This document shows positions 23,360-31,795 of a DNA stretch of 64,000 nt, piece after piece. A program made the translations under genes and the position numbers. The DNA lies in contig JAETPN010000001.1 of assembly GCA_021771185.1 (NCBI GenBank), positions 192,366 through 256,365 on the forward strand. Direction: 5' to 3'. The notes beneath the pieces are model-generated. The model saw nothing but the letters and a program-made list of their open reading frames with translations, was not told the DNA's origin and ran no database searches. Position 1 is the stretch's first letter; every line of letters starts with the position of its first letter. This DNA is from Bacillota bacterium (lineage in GTDB: Bacteria; Bacillota_I; Bacilli_A; RF39; UBA660).

Positions 23360-25729
23360 TTATTTATCTCTCACTTTTGCGTTACAGTTTTTTTCTACTT
23401 GATCAATAATTTTGTGGAAAACTTCTAACACTTCTTTATCTTCTAACGTACGAGTTGGATCTTGGAATGAAAGTTTAAACGCTAATGATTTTTTTCCTTC
23501 TTCAATCTGTGGATAAATATCAAAAACTTCACAAGATTCAAGTAAACGTCCACCTGATTTTTTGATTTGATTTTTAATTACTTCACTCTCGACATCTTCA
23601 GGAATAATAAATGCGACATCTTTGACCATTCCAGGAAATTTTGATGCTTCTTTAAATTTTAATGGTTTTACTTGTCTTTCATACAACTTTGTCATTGAAA
23701 GTTCAGCTACATAAATTTCATCTTTTTTCGTACTTGGATGAACACGACCAATCACACCAATTTCTTCACGATCTAATAAAATTTTAGCGCTCATTCCAGG
23801 ATGAAGTTCTGGTAAAATTGCTTTCTTAAAAGTATAACGATTTTTAAATCCTAAATAATCTAAAAGATTTTCAATAATTCCTTTTAAGGTATAAAAATCT
23901 GCTGGGACATTAATATTTCCCCATGTATTTGTAAGATAAGCTCCTTTGATTAAAAGTGCAACTTTACTTTCTTCTTGATAATTTTTATCATAAGTTTTCG
24001 CAATTTCATAAAGAAGAATATCTTTCACATTACGAGCTTTATTATAATCATATACATTGATTAATGATGGAATAAGAGAAGTTCTAACTACAGATTTATC
24101 TATACTCATTGGATTTGGTAATGTAATCTGTTCTTTTTCTTCATAACGGAATGTTTTAGCCATTTCTGGACTTGTTAATGTATAGGTTTTTGTTTCATTT
24201 AAACCTAATACACGTAAACGCTTTGAAATTTCTTTTCGAATTTTTACATCTCCAACATATACCCCACGTCTCGTTGGAACTACTGGTAAAGTAGAAACTA
24301 AATTATGATATCCATAAAGCCTTCCAATTTCTTCGGCAATGTCATTTACATTAGGATCAATATCTAATCTTCTTTTTGGGATAGTTACGATAAATTCATT
24401 CTTTTTAAATTCATATGGAAAATCTAAACGTTCTAATTCTGTTTTTACATCATCATCTGTTAAAGTAATTCCTAAAAGTGTATTTACTTCTGATGTTTTA
24501 AATGTAACGATTTTATCTGTTTTATCCACTTTATCATGTTTTAAGGTACCAGATAATACTTTTGCCCCTGCATACTTTTCAAGTAAATAGCAAGCACGAT
24601 CTAAAGCTGCATCGGTATATTCATAACTTAATCCTTTTCCATAACGAATAGAGGCTTCACTTCTTAAATCAAGACGTGCGGCAGTATAACGAATATGAAC
24701 TGCATCAAAAATAGCACTTTCAATTAAAATCGTTTTTGTATTTTCATCTACTTCTGTATTTTCGCCACCCATCACACCAGCAACACATACTGGTTTTTTC
24801 GTATCTGTAATGACAATATCTGAATTTTTTAAATTTCTTTTAACACCATCTAGTGTTACAATCTCTTCATTTTCTAAAGCATCTCGAACAAGAATTTGAT
24901 CACCTAATTTATCTTTATCAAAGAAATGAAGTGGTTGACCATATTCTAACATGACATAATTTGAAATATCAACAACATTATTAATTGGTCGCATTCCAGC
25001 CGCAATTAATCTTTTTTTAATAAATTCTGGAGATTCCTTAATTTCTACATCTTTAACCATTTTAGCTGTATAGTAAGGACATGCGTCTGTATCTACTTGA
25101 ATATGCATGTAATCTTTGATATTTTCTTTCATCTCTTTATAACCAGCTTCTGGTAAATGAACTTTCTTATTTAAAATACAAGCAATTTCATAGGCAAAAC
25201 CAATATGATAATAACAATCATTATTACGGTGTTTATGAACATCTAATTCATATAATGTATCATCTGTTCCAAGAATTAAATTTGCATCTGTCCCAGGTTC
25301 TAAATCAGTATCTAACTCTTCTATTCCACGTGCATAATTTTCTTCTGTTTTTTCTTCAACACCAAGTTCGAATAACGCACAAATCATTCCATTCGATTCT
25401 TCACCACGGATTTTTCCAGCTTTAATTTCAAAGTCTCCTGGTAATATTGCGCCAGGTAAGGCAACAATGACTTTAATACCAGCACGAACATTGGATGCCC
25501 CACAAACGATTTGAACTACTTTTTCTCCTACATTTACTTTACAAATATGTAAGTGATCGCTATCTGGATGATCTACACATTCTAAGACTTCACCAATCAC
25601 TAAGTGATCTATATGATTGGTTACTACTTTTTCAATATTTACTCCAGCTTTCGTTACTTTAACAGCAAGTTCTTGTAAATTTTCATTTTCTAAATCAACA
25701 TAATCTTTTACCCAATTTAAACTAATCAT
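23360..25729 (-). CDS. pheT: Phenylalanyl-tRNA synthetase beta subunit
   Basis: Large subunit of the alpha2beta2 class II synthetase; it recognises tRNA-Phe and edits Tyr-tRNA-Phe. Visible parts in order are the N-terminal tRNA-binding EMAP/OB domain (H-P-D-S-D-H-L-H-I-C near 57-66), the B3/B4 editing domain, the B5 domain, the catalytic-like core, and a C-terminal ferredoxin-like anticodon domain (F-P-G-M-V-K-D-V-A-F-I near 700). The length of 789 aa is normal. It starts 4 nt after pheS and shares its T-box control. Confidence 0.96.
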   Translation of the reverse strand: MISLNWVKDYVDLENENLQELAVKVTKAGVNIEKVVTNHIDHLVIGEVLECVDHPDSDHLHICKVNVGEKVVQIVCGASNVRAGIKVIVALPGAILPGDFEIKAGKIRGEESNGMICALFELGVEEKTEENYARGIEELDTDLEPGTDANLILGTDDTLYELDVHKHRNNDCYYHIGFAYEIACILNKKVHLPEAGYKEMKENIKDYMHIQVDTDACPYYTAKMVKDVEIKESPEFIKKRLIAAGMRPINNVVDISNYVMLEYGQPLHFFDKDKLGDQILVRDALENEEIVTLDGVKRNLKNSDIVITDTKKPVCVAGVMGGENTEVDENTKTILIESAIFDAVHIRYTAARLDLRSEASIRYGKGLSYEYTDAALDRACYLLEKYAGAKVLSGTLKHDKVDKTDKIVTFKTSEVNTLLGITLTDDDVKTELERLDFPYEFKKNEFIVTIPKRRLDIDPNVNDIAEEIGRLYGYHNLVSTLPVVPTRRGVYVGDVKIRKEISKRLRVLGLNETKTYTLTSPEMAKTFRYEEKEQITLPNPMSIDKSVVRTSLIPSLINVYDYNKARNVKDILLYEIAKTYDKNYQEESKVALLIKGAYLTNTWGNINVPADFYTLKGIIENLLDYLGFKNRYTFKKAILPELHPGMSAKILLDREEIGVIGRVHPSTKKDEIYVAELSMTKLYERQVKPLKFKEASKFPGMVKDVAFIIPEDVESEVIKNQIKKSGGRLLESCEVFDIYPQIEEGKKSLAFKLSFQDPTRTLEDKEVLEVFHKIIDQVEKNCNAKVRDK

Positions 25730-25732
25730 ATC

Positions 25733-26776
25733 TTACACTTCCTTTCGATCAAATACACTAGACTCTCTTAAATCTGTTTGGTAGAAAGTTCGAATGTCAT
25801 GAATACCATATTTTAACATAGCAAGTCTCTCTGCACCAAAACCAAAGGCAAAACCTGTCCATTCTTTTGGATCATATCCACAGTTTTTAAGAACATTAGG
25901 GTGTACCATCCCTGCCCCACTTACCGTAATCCATCCTGTATTTTTACATAAAGAACATCCATGACCTTTACATGCAAAACAAGAGATATCAGTTTCTACC
26001 GAAGGTTCTGTAAATTGATAATAACTTGGTCTAAATCTTGTTTCAATATCTTCACCAAATAATTTTTTAGCAATGACATCAAAGGTTCCTTTTAAATCAG
26101 ATAAGCTAATATTTTTATCTACAAGTAATCCCTCAATTTGCATAAATTGATGAGAATGTGTTGCATCATCTGCATCCCTACGATATGTTTTTCCAGGACA
26201 AATCATACGTATTGGTTTATTTCCACCTGCCGCAAGCATCGTACGCGCTTGTACGGGAGATGTTTGACTACGTAATAATATATTTTCATCTTCAATATAG
26301 AACGTATCTTGCGCATCTCTTGCAGGATGTCCCTTTGGAATATTTAATAATTCAAAATTATATTTATCCTCTTCTACTTCAGGTCCATCTACAACATCAT
26401 ACCCCATAGACATAAATACTTCTTCTACTTCCTCTACAATATGTTCTAAAATATTAGGAGCCCCTACTGGAATTTTTGTTGCTGGAAGAGTAATATCAAT
26501 TTGTTCACTTGCTAACTTCTTATTTAATTCCTCTTCTTCATAATAAGTTAACTTTTCTTGAATTAAACGATTTACCTCTGTTTTTAATTCATTTAAACTT
26601 TTACCAAATTCACGTTTTTCTTCATTACTTAATTCACGCATCATTCCACTAAGTTCACTAATTGGACCTTTTTTACTTAAATAATTGTTTTTTAAATCAA
26701 TCACTTCTTTTTTTGTTGTAACAGATCCTAATTTTTCTTCAATCTCTACTTTTAAAGCATTCATTTTTTCTTTCAT
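25733..26776 (-). CDS. pheS: Phenylalanyl-tRNA synthetase alpha subunit
   Basis: Catalytic subunit that activates phenylalanine and charges tRNA-Phe. An N-terminal coiled coil (about 1-85) binds tRNA. The class II motifs follow: R-S-Q-T-S-P-V-Q near 170, F-R-P-S-Y-Y-Q-F-T-E-P-S-V-E near 246-259, and the motif 3 region G-F-G-A-E-R-L-A-M-L. A C-x-x-C-x(4)-C-x-x-C cluster (C-F-A-C...C-S-L-C) in the middle is usual in Bacillota. The start has AAGGAGG upstream and the T-box leader precedes it. Confidence 0.96.
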   Translation of the reverse strand: MKEKMNALKVEIEEKLGSVTTKKEVIDLKNNYLSKKGPISELSGMMRELSNEEKREFGKSLNELKTEVNRLIQEKLTYYEEEELNKKLASEQIDITLPATKIPVGAPNILEHIVEEVEEVFMSMGYDVVDGPEVEEDKYNFELLNIPKGHPARDAQDTFYIEDENILLRSQTSPVQARTMLAAGGNKPIRMICPGKTYRRDADDATHSHQFMQIEGLLVDKNISLSDLKGTFDVIAKKLFGEDIETRFRPSYYQFTEPSVETDISCFACKGHGCSLCKNTGWITVSGAGMVHPNVLKNCGYDPKEWTGFAFGFGAERLAMLKYGIHDIRTFYQTDLRESSVFDRKEV

Positions 26777-26793
26777 AATATCCTCCTTAAATT

Positions 26794-27039
26794 AAAAAAA
26801 TCACATCCTATATAAGGACGTGATTTACGTGGTACCACCTTAATTTATAATGGTCGGGAAAACAGGATTTGAACCCGACATTATCTTAAAACTATAACGC
26901 GTTACCGTAAATATATCAGCTCCAAGGTGAATTCATAAGCGTTATATGATCTACTTTACACCTACCGTAGACTCTCTTACATACACATACTTATTACTAT
27001 GTCTCTTCACAGCCTTTGAAATATACAATGATTATATCA
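26794..27039 (-). promoter_or_regulatory. T-box leader and promoter of pheST
   Basis: This fills the 290-nt gap before pheS. On the minus strand an extended -10 (TGATATAAT, 27031-27039) starts the leader. A GAAUUC context gives a UUC (Phe) specifier at 26929-26931. The T-box AAGGTGGTACCACG is at 26828-26841, with an antiterminator AAGG-bulge-ACGU-loop-ACGU-CCUU. The competing terminator is a 12-bp stem (26798-26809 with 26815-26826) followed by seven Ts. Uncharged tRNA-Phe should permit read-through. Confidence 0.93.
26851..26879 (-). other. tRNA T-arm-like hairpin inside the pheST leader
   Basis: On the minus strand GUCGGG (26874-26879) pairs with CCCGAC (26853-26858), and the loop contains GGUUCAAAUCC, the tRNA T-loop (B-box) consensus, ending in CCCGACCA. 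No 5' half of a tRNA is found upstream, so it is not a tRNA gene; it probably is the stem III region of the T-box. Confidence 0.5.
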
Positions 27040-27066
27040 TAAAATCCTTGATTTTAAAACTATTTT

Positions 27067-27417
27067 TTAAGATTCTACAAATTTATAAGTATAATTTTCA
27101 TTTATATTTTTTATAATAATTTTCGTATCTTTCGCAAATGGTTTTTTTGTTTTTGGATTTTCTAAATCTTGTTCAACATAATTTCCTTGCATTAAATCTT
27201 CTAACGTAATAGTCACAGTCTTTCCATGGTCTGGTAAAGAATCAATATGATCTGCAGCCCAATTTTTGGCAGCATCTTCAATATTTGAAACTTGTACTTC
27301 ATAGGCCTGTTCCCCTGAACGATTGACACTTCGTTGTACGGAAGGAATTACTACTAAAGAAATGGCCCCTAAAACAATAATAACCGCTAAAAGCTCTACT
27401 AATGTAAATCCTTTCAT
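27067..27417 (-). CDS. Type IV prepilin-like / pseudopilin protein (second of pair)
   Basis: A 116-residue protein with a class III signal: M-K-G-F-T-L-V-E-L-L followed by a hydrophobic helix to about residue 28, so prepilin peptidase should cut before Phe4 and methylate it. The rest is a small globular domain. I chose the ATG at 27417, which overlaps the stop of the upstream prepilin (ATGA), over an ATG eight codons earlier. It may be a ComGC-like competence or minor pilin; no assembly ATPase or peptidase gene is in the window. Confidence 0.8.
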   Translation of the reverse strand: MKGFTLVELLAVIIVLGAISLVVIPSVQRSVNRSGEQAYEVQVSNIEDAAKNWAADHIDSLPDHGKTVTITLEDLMQGNYVEQDLENPKTKKPFAKDTKIIIKNINENYTYKFVES

Positions 27418-27815
27418 GAACTTAATCCCACCTTTATACATGTAAATGAATTTGTAGATCCTATTTCTCCATTTGAAAATTTGTGTTTTCCTTCATATTT
27501 TAAACGAACTGCTGTTTTACTAACATCATAAGGTGTTCCAGTTTCAGCATTCTTAATAGGTTCATTTAACAATCCTTCATCAACTAATACTTCTAATGTT
27601 GTACAATAATACTTACTTCCAGATGCAGTAGTTAAATCCGCATGATCTAAAAAATAATTTTCAGCGGCATCAAAAATAAGTGTATTGGTATTTTCATTAA
27701 TATTATTTCTAGCATCTGTAATTTGATTGATAATTGATGGGAATGCAATAACCGCAATAATTCCAAGAATTACAATCACACCTAATAATTCCACTAACGT
27801 AAACCCTCGTTTCAT
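27414..27815 (-). CDS. Type IV prepilin-like / pseudopilin protein (first of pair)
   Basis: A 133-residue protein with M-K-R-G-F-T-L-V-E-L-L-G and a hydrophobic helix to about residue 30, the prepilin cleavage motif. The mature part has two cysteines (Y-Y-C-T-T and F-T-C-I-K) that could form the disulfide loop seen in some minor pilins. It is coupled to the second prepilin by an ATGA overlap. An independent duplication is likely, since only the N-terminal helices are closely alike. Confidence 0.8.
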   Translation of the reverse strand: MKRGFTLVELLGVIVILGIIAVIAFPSIINQITDARNNINENTNTLIFDAAENYFLDHADLTTASGSKYYCTTLEVLVDEGLLNEPIKNAETGTPYDVSKTAVRLKYEGKHKFSNGEIGSTNSFTCIKVGLSS

Positions 27816-27861
27816 ATGATCACCTCTTTTAATTATAGCGATGTTCCAGATTTTTGTAAAG

Positions 27862-27888
27862 AAAAAAACTACTATTCTTCTGTAGTTT
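27862..27888 (-). terminator. Terminator of yceD-rpmF
   Basis: Stem AAACTAC (27866-27872) with GTAGTTT (27882-27888) and further Ts on the minus strand; overlaps the rpmF stop codon. Confidence 0.75.
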
Positions 27889-28063
27889 CTTGTTTACTAA
27901 CAACTTCTTTTCCTTTGTAAGAACCACATTTTTTACAAACTCTATGTGGTTTTACATCAGCACCACAAGTAGGACATTTTGTCACTTGGTTTGCACTAAT
28001 TTTGTAATGTGTTCTACGCATTCTTTTTCTAGTTTTACTAGTTTTTCTAAATGGTACAGCCAT
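27872..28063 (-). CDS. rpmF: Ribosomal protein bL32
   Basis: A 63-residue 50S protein with the family start [18 protein letters not shown]. The zinc ribbon is complete (C-P-T-C and C-K-K-C), so this is the zinc-requiring form. It follows yceD by 15 nt, a pairing conserved across bacteria. Confidence 0.96.
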   Translation of the reverse strand: MAVPFRKTSKTRKRMRRTHYKISANQVTKCPTCGADVKPHRVCKKCGSYKGKEVVSKQETTEE

Positions 28064-28078
28064 ATTTACACCTCTTTC

Positions 28079-28564
28079 TTATAATAAATCTTTCAATTTT
28101 TCAAGCTCTGGATTGGTCCCTTCATCCTTCTTTAATTCGGATATAACCTTCCATCCATTCCCTGATAAGGTTCGATCTGAGATGTCATCACTTACCACTT
28201 TCATGGGAATTTCCATTAATATATTTTCCCATATTATAGGAAAAATATCAAGAGTATTTTCACAAATTATGGAATTTTCCTGTGTTTCTTCCATAAAATT
28301 TACAATATTTTCCTCAATTTCAATATGTAGAGGAACTTTTACAGGTTTTAATGTAACAGAACAAGGTAATATGATATCACCTTCTACTTGCACAGAAAGT
28401 TCTATTTCATCAAAACTGTTTTGGGTAATTTCACCAATAATCTTTACATCATCTAAAGAAAGAATATCTGTTCCAGCTAATTCTTCTTTCGTAAAAGTAT
28501 ACGTAAGATCGATGGGAATATACATTTCAATTCCATTTTTTAAACGGGTTAGATCAAATTTCAT
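28079..28564 (-). CDS. yceD: YceD family protein (DUF177)
   Basis: A 161-residue DUF177 protein. Family members lie next to rpmF and are linked to 23S rRNA accumulation and ribosome assembly. Here the core shows E-G-D-I-I-L-P-C-S-V-T-L near residues 84-95, where two-cysteine versions have C-x-R-C; only one cysteine remains. The start has AGGTGGTGAT upstream. A sigma-A promoter lies directly before it. Confidence 0.85.
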   Translation of the reverse strand: MKFDLTRLKNGIEMYIPIDLTYTFTKEELAGTDILSLDDVKIIGEITQNSFDEIELSVQVEGDIILPCSVTLKPVKVPLHIEIEENIVNFMEETQENSIICENTLDIFPIIWENILMEIPMKVVSDDISDRTLSGNGWKVISELKKDEGTNPELEKLKDLL

Positions 28565-28581
28565 AAAATCACCACCTAAAC

Positions 28582-28610
28582 ATTGTACTAAAATTTTTAT
28601 AAAATTGCAA
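28582..28610 (-). promoter_or_regulatory. Promoter of yceD-rpmF
   Basis: TTGCAA (28605-28610), 17-nt spacer, TACAAT (28582-28587) on the minus strand, just after the stop of the mTERF-like gene. Confidence 0.7.
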
Positions 28611-28616
28611 ATTCAT

Positions 28617-29021
28617 TTATTCTGTAATAACCATAGGGTTTTCATCAATCATATCTAAAATATCATCGATTTCATATCCCTCTTCTTGTTTCCTTTCGAT
28701 AAAGTCATCAATTTCAAAACAATCAATATTTAACAGAAAAGGATGACTATCAATCATCAAATGAATGGCTTCAAACTTTAAATCTTTTAATTTTTGAATC
28801 ATCGCCATTACATCTGTAAGGATTCGACTAAAATACCATGGATTTCCAATTAAAATGTTTTTAATCTGAACTTCTGTACATCCTACATGTTTTAAATATT
28901 CAATTTTTCTTACTATTTCAATTTCTTCTAATTCAATAATTTCTGGATTGGAATCTATCATATTTTTTAAATTTGTTTCTGCGAAACCAAGGTTATATAA
29001 TTCTAACATTCTTTTTCCCAC
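28617..29021 (-). CDS. mTERF-like helical repeat protein
   Basis: A 134-residue protein with four copies of a helical repeat, at 11-29, 46-64, 81-97 and 114-132. The pattern is G-(F/C/Y)-x-E-x-x-(I/L)-x-x-(M/I)-I-x-x-(N/H)-P followed by hydrophobics. Spacing is about 33-35 residues. This is the pattern of mTERF motifs (helix-helix with a proline), which in mitochondria and chloroplasts form nucleic-acid-binding superhelices. A bacterial protein this small is unusual. It is followed by yceD and preceded by another short gene with a 12-nt gap. Nucleic-acid binding is inferred. Confidence 0.55.
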   Translation of the reverse strand: MGKRMLELYNLGFAETNLKNMIDSNPEIIELEEIEIVRKIEYLKHVGCTEVQIKNILIGNPWYFSRILTDVMAMIQKLKDLKFEAIHLMIDSHPFLLNIDCFEIDDFIERKQEEGYEIDDILDMIDENPMVITE

Positions 29022-29033
29022 TTTCTAAATCAT

Positions 29034-29276
29034 TTATCTAAAACATTTTTTTACTAATTTTTTTATTTTTCGGTCTTCAACTTTTGTAATAAGATGACTA
29101 TCCTTTGTTTCATCCATAATATCTAAACATAATTCTTGCATTGTTGTATTTTTAACAATTCCTAAGTATTCAGGATGAGCAATTAAAATTCGGTTAGTCA
29201 GTTCTTCAAATACTTGTGCTTTTTCTTCCTCCGAACAATTTTCATAATCCTTTAATGGTACATGTAATGATATCAT
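29034..29276 (-). CDS. Hypothetical protein (80 aa)
   Basis: Starts at ATG 29276 with a GGAAAT-like site. The product is mostly helical with an acidic middle (D-I-M-D-E-T-K-D) and a basic C-terminus (I-K-K-L-V-K-K-C-F). I recognise no family. It precedes the mTERF-like gene on the same strand with a 12-nt gap and is divergent from tmcAL, so the two short genes probably form one unit. Confidence 0.55.
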   Translation of the reverse strand: MISLHVPLKDYENCSEEEKAQVFEELTNRILIAHPEYLGIVKNTTMQELCLDIMDETKDSHLITKVEDRKIKKLVKKCFR

Positions 29277-29362
29277 AAAAAATTTCCTTTCTTATCTGCG
29301 ACTTATCTTACCACAATTTTAAAATTTGTCAAAATATGATAAAATAATATTGTGGTGATAAC

Positions 29363-30511
29363 ATGAAAGCAGTAGGAATTATTTGTGAATATAATCCATT
29401 TCATTATGGACATATCTATCATTTAAAGCAAGTGAAAAAAATGTGCCCAGATCATGCGATTATTTTAATTATGAGTGGAAATTTTTTACAACGTGGTGAT
29501 ACCAGTTTAATTAATAAATGGGATAAAACAAAGATTGCTCTAGATTATGGGGTGGATCTTGTCGTAGAACTTCCCTTTCCTTTTGCAACACAAAGTGCGG
29601 ATATATTTGCAGCGGGAAGCATTGGGGTTTTAAAAGCACTTCATGTGGATAAATTAGTTTTTGGTAGTGAATGTAATGATATTGAAAAATTTAAAACACT
29701 GGCAGAAATTCAATTACGCCATGAAGTGTATGATGAACAAGTACGTAACTACCTAGATCAAGGTGAAAATTATCCTACAGCGCTTTCTAAAGCATTATTT
29801 AATCTCACTGGATATACAATTGATACACCAAATGATATTTTAGGACTTAGTTATGTACGTGAAATTATCAAACAAAAGGCAAACATTGAACCAATATGCA
29901 TTAAAAGAACAAATGATTATCACAGTAAAACGATGAGTGAGAAAATTTCAAGTGCTTCTAGTATTCGAGAAGCTTTACGAAAAAAACAAGATGTCAGTTC
30001 CTTTGTACCAAAAGAAACGATGAACTGTTTAAAACCATATCATATGATTGAAAACTATTATCCTTTCTTAAAATTTAAAATTTTAACAGAATTAAATGAT
30101 TTAGATCTATATCAATCGGTAGATGAAGGAATGGATGCTCGTTTAAAAAAGTTTATTTTAATGTCTAATTCCTATCAAGAACTCGTTGAAAATTTAAAAA
30201 TGAAGCGATATACATATCAAAAAATTCATCGAATGTTACTTCATATTTTGTGTAATTTTACAAAGGATGAAGCGATGGACATGAAGAAACTTAAATATAT
30301 TCGTGTCTTAGGTTTTTCATCAAAAGGTCAACTTTATTTAAAAACATACAAAAAAAAGATCAATTTACCTATTCTAACAAATTTTACAAAAATGAATGAT
30401 ATGTTGGCACTTGAATTTCGTACTACTTGTGTTTATGCTTCTATTTTAGATGAGGTTGACAAACAACGATTAATTGAAGCTGAATATAAACAAAAACCGA
30501 TCATGAAATAA
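29363..30511 (+). CDS. tmcAL: tRNA(Met) cytidine acetate ligase TmcAL
   Basis: ATP-dependent enzyme (formerly YlbM) that makes N4-acetylcytidine at position 34 of elongator tRNA-Met from acetate. The nucleotidyltransferase start is E-Y-N-P-F-H-Y-G-H, a HIGH-like motif, followed by S-G-N-F-L-Q-R-G-D. The conserved G-S-E (residue about 103) and K-R-T-N-D-Y-H downstream are also present. The length of 382 aa is normal. An extended -10, TGATAAAAT, is at 29337-29345, and the start has GGTGAT. In Bacillus ylbM sits beside yceD-rpmF; here it is divergent from that unit. Confidence 0.93.
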   Translation: MKAVGIICEYNPFHYGHIYHLKQVKKMCPDHAIILIMSGNFLQRGDTSLINKWDKTKIALDYGVDLVVELPFPFATQSADIFAAGSIGVLKALHVDKLVFGSECNDIEKFKTLAEIQLRHEVYDEQVRNYLDQGENYPTALSKALFNLTGYTIDTPNDILGLSYVREIIKQKANIEPICIKRTNDYHSKTMSEKISSASSIREALRKKQDVSSFVPKETMNCLKPYHMIENYYPFLKFKILTELNDLDLYQSVDEGMDARLKKFILMSNSYQELVENLKMKRYTYQKIHRMLLHILCNFTKDEAMDMKKLKYIRVLGFSSKGQLYLKTYKKKINLPILTNFTKMNDMLALEFRTTCVYASILDEVDKQRLIEAEYKQKPIMK

Positions 30512-30536
30512 AGAAGAATTTCTTCTTTATTTTTTT
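30510..30536 (+). terminator. Terminator of tmcAL
   Basis: Stem AAAGAAGA (30510-30517) with TCTTCTTT (30521-30528), then A and seven Ts on the plus strand. Confidence 0.85.
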
Positions 30537-30583
30537 ATAAAAGTAACATTCTCCATATTTCATATTCTTTTCGACAAAAGCGT

Positions 30584-30616
30584 AAAGAAAAAGAGGATTA
30601 AATAATCTCCTCTTTT
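30584..30616 (-). terminator. Terminator of sufCDS
   Basis: Stem AAAAGAGGA (30589-30597) with TCCTCTTTT (30608-30616), then TTTCTTT on the minus strand; overlaps the sufS stop. Confidence 0.8.
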
Positions 30617-31791
30617 AATTTTGGATTTTTTAATGCCTCAATCAATTGATCAATTTCTTCTTTGGTATTATAAAAATAGAAACTAATACGACAAGTATTT
30701 TTAATTCCTAATTCTTGATTTAATATTTTGGCACAATGACTTCCAGCACGTACGCAAATATGATATTTATTTAAATAAATGGCTAAATCTTGAGCAAAAA
30801 CATCTTGATAATTAAAGGATATAATTCCACTTGGACTCGTTTCATTATAGATATTTATTTGTGGTATTTCATGTAATCTTTTTACAGCATACGCTTTTAA
30901 TTCTTGTTCATATTTATGAATTTTATCTAAGCCAATATTTTTTAAATAATCTAAGGTTGCACCAAATCCAATAATTCCTGCAATATGTTGTGTCCCCGCT
31001 TCAAATAAATCTGGATTTTCTTGATATAGACGTTCTCCGTCTGGAGAAAAAGATGCATTCATTCCACCTCCAAATTCTAGAGGTCTCATTTGTTTCATGT
31101 ATTTGTCTTTCGCATACATAATTCCAACACCCGTTGGACCACACATCTTATGTGCTGAAAATGCTAAAAAATCAATATCTAATGCCTGTACATCCATGGG
31201 TATATGTGGAACAGATTGTGCTCCATCAATAACACATAAAATATTATTTTCATGGGCTAATTCAATCATTTCTTTGATTGGACGAATATCCCCAATGACA
31301 TTCGTAATATGGGCTAAACTAAGAACTTTAGTGCGTGGGGTGATAGCCTTTAAAACGTTTTCCTTAGATACCTCTAAGTTTTCATTCAACGAAATATAAC
31401 GAATCCTGATTCCACATTCATCCGCAAGTTCAAACCATGGAAGTAAATTAGAAGCATGTTCACTTGTTGTTAGTAATACTTCGTCGCCTTCTTTTAAATA
31501 GTTTTTAAAAAATCCAAAAACAATACGATTTAATGAATCGGTTGTTCCGCTTGTAAAAGCAATTTCACGTTCCTTTTCTGCGTGAATAAATTCACGTACT
31601 AGACTTCTAGTTTTCGCATACATTTCATCAACCTTAAAGCTAATATCATAGTCTCCACGATGTGCATTTGTACTATAATTCGTATAATAATCACTAATAG
31701 CGTCGATCATACACTGTGGTTTTAAGGTTGTCGCTCCATTATCAAAATAGATAATATCCTGTTTTAAAAAAGGAAAATCTTCTCGATTCAT
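30598..31791 (-). CDS. sufS: Cysteine desulfurase SufS
   Basis: PLP-dependent group II desulfurase that takes sulfur from cysteine for Fe-S cluster assembly. The PLP lysine is in S-A-H-K-M-C-G-P-T-G (about residue 220) and the persulfide cysteine in R-A-G-S-H-C-A (about 350-356). The length of 397 aa is normal. It follows sufD by 4 nt. SufU, the usual sulfur acceptor in Bacillota, is not next to it. Confidence 0.95.
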   Translation of the reverse strand: MNREDFPFLKQDIIYFDNGATTLKPQCMIDAISDYYTNYSTNAHRGDYDISFKVDEMYAKTRSLVREFIHAEKEREIAFTSGTTDSLNRIVFGFFKNYLKEGDEVLLTTSEHASNLLPWFELADECGIRIRYISLNENLEVSKENVLKAITPRTKVLSLAHITNVIGDIRPIKEMIELAHENNILCVIDGAQSVPHIPMDVQALDIDFLAFSAHKMCGPTGVGIMYAKDKYMKQMRPLEFGGGMNASFSPDGERLYQENPDLFEAGTQHIAGIIGFGATLDYLKNIGLDKIHKYEQELKAYAVKRLHEIPQINIYNETSPSGIISFNYQDVFAQDLAIYLNKYHICVRAGSHCAKILNQELGIKNTCRISFYFYNTKEEIDQLIEALKNPKLKEEII

Positions 31792-31795
31792 ATCC

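Noticed and set aside
26851-26900. Possible tRNA gene in the pheST leader (T-loop GGUUCAAAUCC and CCA end)
   Set aside because: No D-arm, anticodon arm or 5' acceptor strand is found at the right distance, and the sequence lies between a Phe specifier and a T-box with a terminator; recorded as a leader hairpin instead.
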